Assembly: GCA_964576715.1 (NCBI GenBank)
Contig: CAZNWE010000038.1
Span: forward strand, 1 to 39,506
Length of the DNA: 39,506 nt
Origin: SLRI01 sp964576715
GTDB taxonomy: Bacteria > Pseudomonadota > Alphaproteobacteria > Geminicoccales > Geminicoccaceae
Direction of reading: 5' to 3'
Shown here: one piece after another, positions 35,142 through 39,506 of the stretch
Layout: each line of letters starts with the position of its first letter
How positions within the stretch are numbered: the stretch's first letter is position 1
Position numbers and translations under genes: made by a program
Notes under the pieces: generated by a model
The model's database searches: none
What the model was told of the DNA's origin: nothing
What the model saw: only the letters and a program-made list of their open reading frames with translations

Positions 35142-35219
35142 CGCCGCGGCGACGGCAATCCGGCGCTGGCGACGGTGATGAAGGTGATGCGGGCGCTGGG
35201 CATGTGGTTGTCGGTGGCG
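35142..35219 (+). pseudogene. Addiction-module antidote protein, C-terminal fragment
   Basis: Following an in-frame TAG at 35139, about 25 codons read DGNPALATVMKVMRALGMWLSVA. This is close to the C-terminal helix of the COG3636-type antidote proteins (N-P-x-x-x-T-V-x-K-V-x-R-A-L-G). No upstream helix-turn-helix part or partner toxin is present. It is a relic joined to unrelated DNA. Confidence 0.5.
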
Positions 35220-35221
35220 CT

Positions 35222-35256
35222 GTCGGGGACAGTTACTTTCGTCTGGTGGCCCCGAC
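35222..35256. repeat. REP-like inverted repeat
   Basis: GTCGGGG (35222-35228) pairs with CCCCGAC (35250-35256) across a 21-nt spacer containing ACAGTTACTTT. The GGGGACAGTTACTTT core looks like palindromes found near REP-associated transposases in proteobacteria (from memory, unverified). It sits between the antidote relic and the DmdA-like gene. Confidence 0.35.
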
Positions 35257-35432
35257 TTCCGCGGTTTCGCTCGAGGCCGAACCCGGCCTGGAGAGAAGCC
35301 GCTCCGCCGCCGATCCTCGGGCCCGAATTTCCGGCAGTTCTGGGACTTGACCCCGTCTATGTGTTATTATTAGGCAGTGCGAACCGACGAGATAACGGCG
35401 CAACAAGCCGCGAGCGACGGGGAGCGAAGACC

Positions 35433-36575
35433 ATGACGCCAGCGCACGATTTCGGCTTCGGCACGCAGATCCGCAAATCCCCTTATTTCGACGCGACCGT
35501 GCGTTGGGGGGCGAAGGCGTTCTCCGTCTATAATCACATGTACATTCCGCGTGATTTCGGCGATCCGGAAGAGAATTTCTGGAATCTCGTCAACGACGCG
35601 ATCCTCTGCGATGTCGCGGTCGAACGTCAGGTCGAGATCACCGGCCCCGATGCCGCCCGCTTCACGCAGATCCTGACCCCGCGCAATCTGTCGAAGATGG
35701 CCATAGGCCAATGCAAATACGTGCTCATCACCAATGCCGAAGGCGGCATCCTCAATGACCCGATCCTTCTGCGCCTGGGCGAGAACCATTTCTGGCTGTC
35801 GCTCGCCGACAGCGACACCCTGCTCTGGGCGCAGGGTGTCGCCGTGCATTCGGGCCTGGACGTGACGATCAGGGAACCGGACGTCTCGCCGCTGCAGCTG
35901 CAGGGCCCGAAATCGGGTGCCGTCATGCGGGCGCTGTTCGGCGCAAGTATCATGGATCTGCGCTATTACTGGCTGCGCGAGCTGCAACTGGACGGCATAC
36001 CGCTGATCGTGTCGCGCACCGGCTGGTCCAGCGAGCTGGGCTACGAGCTCTATCTGCGCGACGGCTCCCGCGGCGACGAGCTCTGGGAAAGGATCATGGC
36101 GACCGGCGCGGCGCATGGCCTCAAAGCCGGCCATACCTCCACTATTCGCCGCGTCGAGGGTGCGATGCTCTCTTATCACGCCGACGCCGATAGCGACACC
36201 AACCCCTACGAGCTGGGCCTCGACCGGCTCGTCGATCTCGATATGGCGGCCGCGTTCATCGGCAAGGCCGCACTGCGCCGTATTCGCGACCAGGGGGTGA
36301 CCCGCAAGCAGGTCGGTCTCTGCCTCCACACGGCACCACTCAAGGGGCCGAACACGACCTTTTGGCCCATCGCCAAAGACGGCGAGACCGTCGGCAAGGT
36401 CACGTCCGCCGTCTATTCACCCAGGCTCGAGCAGAACATCGCGCTGGCCATGGTTGCGGCCGACACCACCGAGATCGGCACAAAGGTCGAGGTCGCGATG
36501 CCGGGCGGGCCGACACCCGCCACCATTGTCGAACGCCCGTTCTTCGACCCCAAAAAGAACCTCGCCGTCGGCTGA
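35433..36575 (+). CDS. GcvT-family aminomethyltransferase, DmdA-like (possible DMSP demethylase)
   Basis: A 380-residue tetrahydrofolate-dependent protein of the glycine-cleavage-T superfamily. Segments KAFSVYNHMYIPRDFGD, VERQVEITGPDAARFTQILTPRNLSK, ADSDTLLWAQGV, and EPDVSPLQLQGPKSG follow the order and wording of DMSP demethylase DmdA better than glycine cleavage T-protein. The substrate could also be another methylated compound. ATG 35433 follows GGGGAG at good spacing. The frame is open back to 35142 but that upstream part is relic DNA. The first half is visibly richer in A/T than its neighbours, for example around 35475-35600, which suggests acquisition by transfer. Confidence 0.8.
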   Translation: MTPAHDFGFGTQIRKSPYFDATVRWGAKAFSVYNHMYIPRDFGDPEENFWNLVNDAILCDVAVERQVEITGPDAARFTQILTPRNLSKMAIGQCKYVLITNAEGGILNDPILLRLGENHFWLSLADSDTLLWAQGVAVHSGLDVTIREPDVSPLQLQGPKSGAVMRALFGASIMDLRYYWLRELQLDGIPLIVSRTGWSSELGYELYLRDGSRGDELWERIMATGAAHGLKAGHTSTIRRVEGAMLSYHADADSDTNPYELGLDRLVDLDMAAAFIGKAALRRIRDQGVTRKQVGLCLHTAPLKGPNTTFWPIAKDGETVGKVTSAVYSPRLEQNIALAMVAADTTEIGTKVEVAMPGGPTPATIVERPFFDPKKNLAVG

Positions 36576-36637
36576 GCTAGCCAATATGCAGGCTCGCTCA
36601 GGCGCTTCGGTGGTTGCGCTGTTGCCGCTGCTCGACG

Positions 36638-37156
36638 TCAGAACGGAATATCGTCGTCGAGTTCGTCCTGCATCGACCTGCCGCCAGCGGCGGGCGGGCG
36701 GTCGGCTTGCCGCGGCGCGGGCCGGGCGGGTGCTGACGGGCGGCTGCCGTAGTCGTCGTCGGGGCCGCCGATCATCCCGCGATCGTCGCTGCCGACGTCA
36801 CCGCCGCCACCGCCCAGGAGCACGAGTTCGCCCCTGAAGCGCTGGATGACGACCTCTGTCGTGTATTTCTCGACGCCCGACTGGTCGGTCCATTTGCGGG
36901 TCTGCAGCTGGCCCTCGAGATAGACCGAACGGCCCTTCTGCAGGTAGCGCTCGGCGACGTCGGCGAGGTTTTCGTTGAAGATGACGACGCGGTGCCATTC
37001 GGTCTTCTCGCGCTGCTCACCGCTCGTCTTGTCGCGCCAGCGCTCCGAGGTGGCGACCGCGAGGTGGACGATCTTCTGGTTGGACTGGGTATAGCGGACC
37101 TCGGGATCGCGGCCGAGATTGCCCACCAGGATCACCTTGTTGACGCTGCCGGCCAT
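36638..37156 (-). CDS. ssb: Single-stranded DNA-binding protein
   Basis: A 172-residue SSB. The OB-fold begins SVNKVILVGNLGRDPEVRYT and holds TEWHRVVIFNENLADVAERYL and the GRSVYLEGQLQTRKWTD strand. A glycine/proline-rich linker (about 113-160) leads to the acidic interaction tip ending DDDIPF, which recruits repair proteins. It is divergent from uvrA, the usual alphaproteobacterial arrangement. Confidence 0.96.
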   Translation of the reverse strand: MAGSVNKVILVGNLGRDPEVRYTQSNQKIVHLAVATSERWRDKTSGEQREKTEWHRVVIFNENLADVAERYLQKGRSVYLEGQLQTRKWTDQSGVEKYTTEVVIQRFRGELVLLGGGGGDVGSDDRGMIGGPDDDYGSRPSAPARPAPRQADRPPAAGGRSMQDELDDDIPF

Positions 37157-37164
37157 GCCTGCCG

Positions 37165-37179
37165 TTCCTCGGTTGTTGC
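37165..37179. promoter_or_regulatory. Possible LexA-type (SOS) box
   Basis: GTTC (37165-37168), seven bases, then GTTG (37176-37179) match the alphaproteobacterial LexA site GTTC-N7-GTTC at seven of eight positions. It lies between divergent ssb and uvrA, both of which are SOS genes in several alphaproteobacteria. Confidence 0.3.
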
Positions 37180-37324
37180 CATCATCAACAGGAGCTTACA
37201 CGGCTATGCCGCCGGAGGAAACGCCGAGGGCGGCTTTGCCGGCTTGCCATCGGTGCTGCGGCACGCAACTAGTGGAGGCAGCGGTGCCCGCCCGGGCGTC
37301 CCCCTCATGCCGTTGGTCGGTTCC

Positions 37325-39506
<2,182 letters not shown>

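Larger units (their letters stand above)
34706..35350 (+). pseudogene. Truncated di-haem cytochrome c peroxidase (MauG/CcpA family) fragment
   Basis: A frame starting inside a signal-peptide-like stretch (LMLAVGASAAAG) continues as ARVELGRHRFLDNRLSGDTA, the first haem site CASCH with DPAQGWG, and FRNACGLFNVWGRNYLMWDG then LVRDMLTEAQ. That is the N-terminal 110 or so residues of a cytochrome c peroxidase-type protein, whose full length is 300-plus. Homology stops near 35043 and the remaining codons to 35350 read as random sequence. The second haem domain is absent. No ribosome-binding site is evident. Confidence 0.7.

Noticed and set aside
35347..35378. TTGACC followed by a TTATTATTAG run before the DmdA-like gene as a promoter
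   Set aside because: The spacing to any good -10 match (12 or 15 nt) is too short for a convincing sigma70 promoter.

Overview
This is a GC-rich (by eye about 70%), gene-dense chromosomal segment. It looks alphaproteobacterial, most like a Rhodospirillales-type lineage (inference). The support is the block pyrF-trpF-trpB-trpA-accD-folC, a DUF4170 protein, an alphaproteobacterial-type NADP-isocitrate dehydrogenase, divergent ssb/uvrA, and a hopanoid lipid cluster. No tRNA, rRNA, CRISPR array or intact insertion sequence was seen.

Layout. Positions 1-2200: the end of icd, a MipA/OmpV-type outer-membrane protein, a run of palindromes, and a PIN-toxin/Phd-antitoxin pair. Positions 2344-4302: a class A penicillin-binding protein on the minus strand. 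Positions 4433-12596: a molybdenum-cofactor and formate-dehydrogenase maturation set (fdhD-mobA, then a TusA-family protein, mobB-moeA). It is interrupted by a PLP aminotransferase, a substrate-binding-protein/histidine-kinase pair and a metallophosphoesterase. Positions 12607-15259: an FAD oxidoreductase, a DUF4170 protein and an MFS transporter. Positions 15434-21256: pyrF-trpFBA-accD-folC. Positions 21257-21768: a spacer holding an IS630-type transposase relic.

Positions 21769-34529 form a hopanoid locus. On the plus strand are dxs, hpnD, shc and hpnG. On the minus strand are a strongly shortened ispH followed by hpnH, and separately hpnN. Divergent from hpnN, a translationally coupled plus-strand trio encodes an HpnM-type periplasmic protein, a sulfotransferase and an HpnA-like epimerase. 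Together these would supply isoprenoid precursor (Dxs), make presqualene diphosphate (HpnD), cyclise squalene (Shc), add and trim the adenosyl-derived side chain (HpnH, HpnG) and move hopanoids to the outer membrane (HpnN, HpnM). The embedded sulfotransferase suggests a possible sulfated hopanoid or related lipid, which is inference. hpnC and hpnE are not in the window.

Positions 34530-35432 are a graveyard of gene fragments: a rhodanese tail, the front of a di-haem cytochrome peroxidase, an antidote-protein tail and two hairpins. They precede a DmdA/GcvT-family gene of visibly lower GC. The window ends with ssb (minus) divergent from uvrA (plus, cut by the window edge). The most interesting objects are the internally deleted IspH coupled to hpnH, the sulfotransferase inside the hopanoid operon, and the mosaic fragment region.
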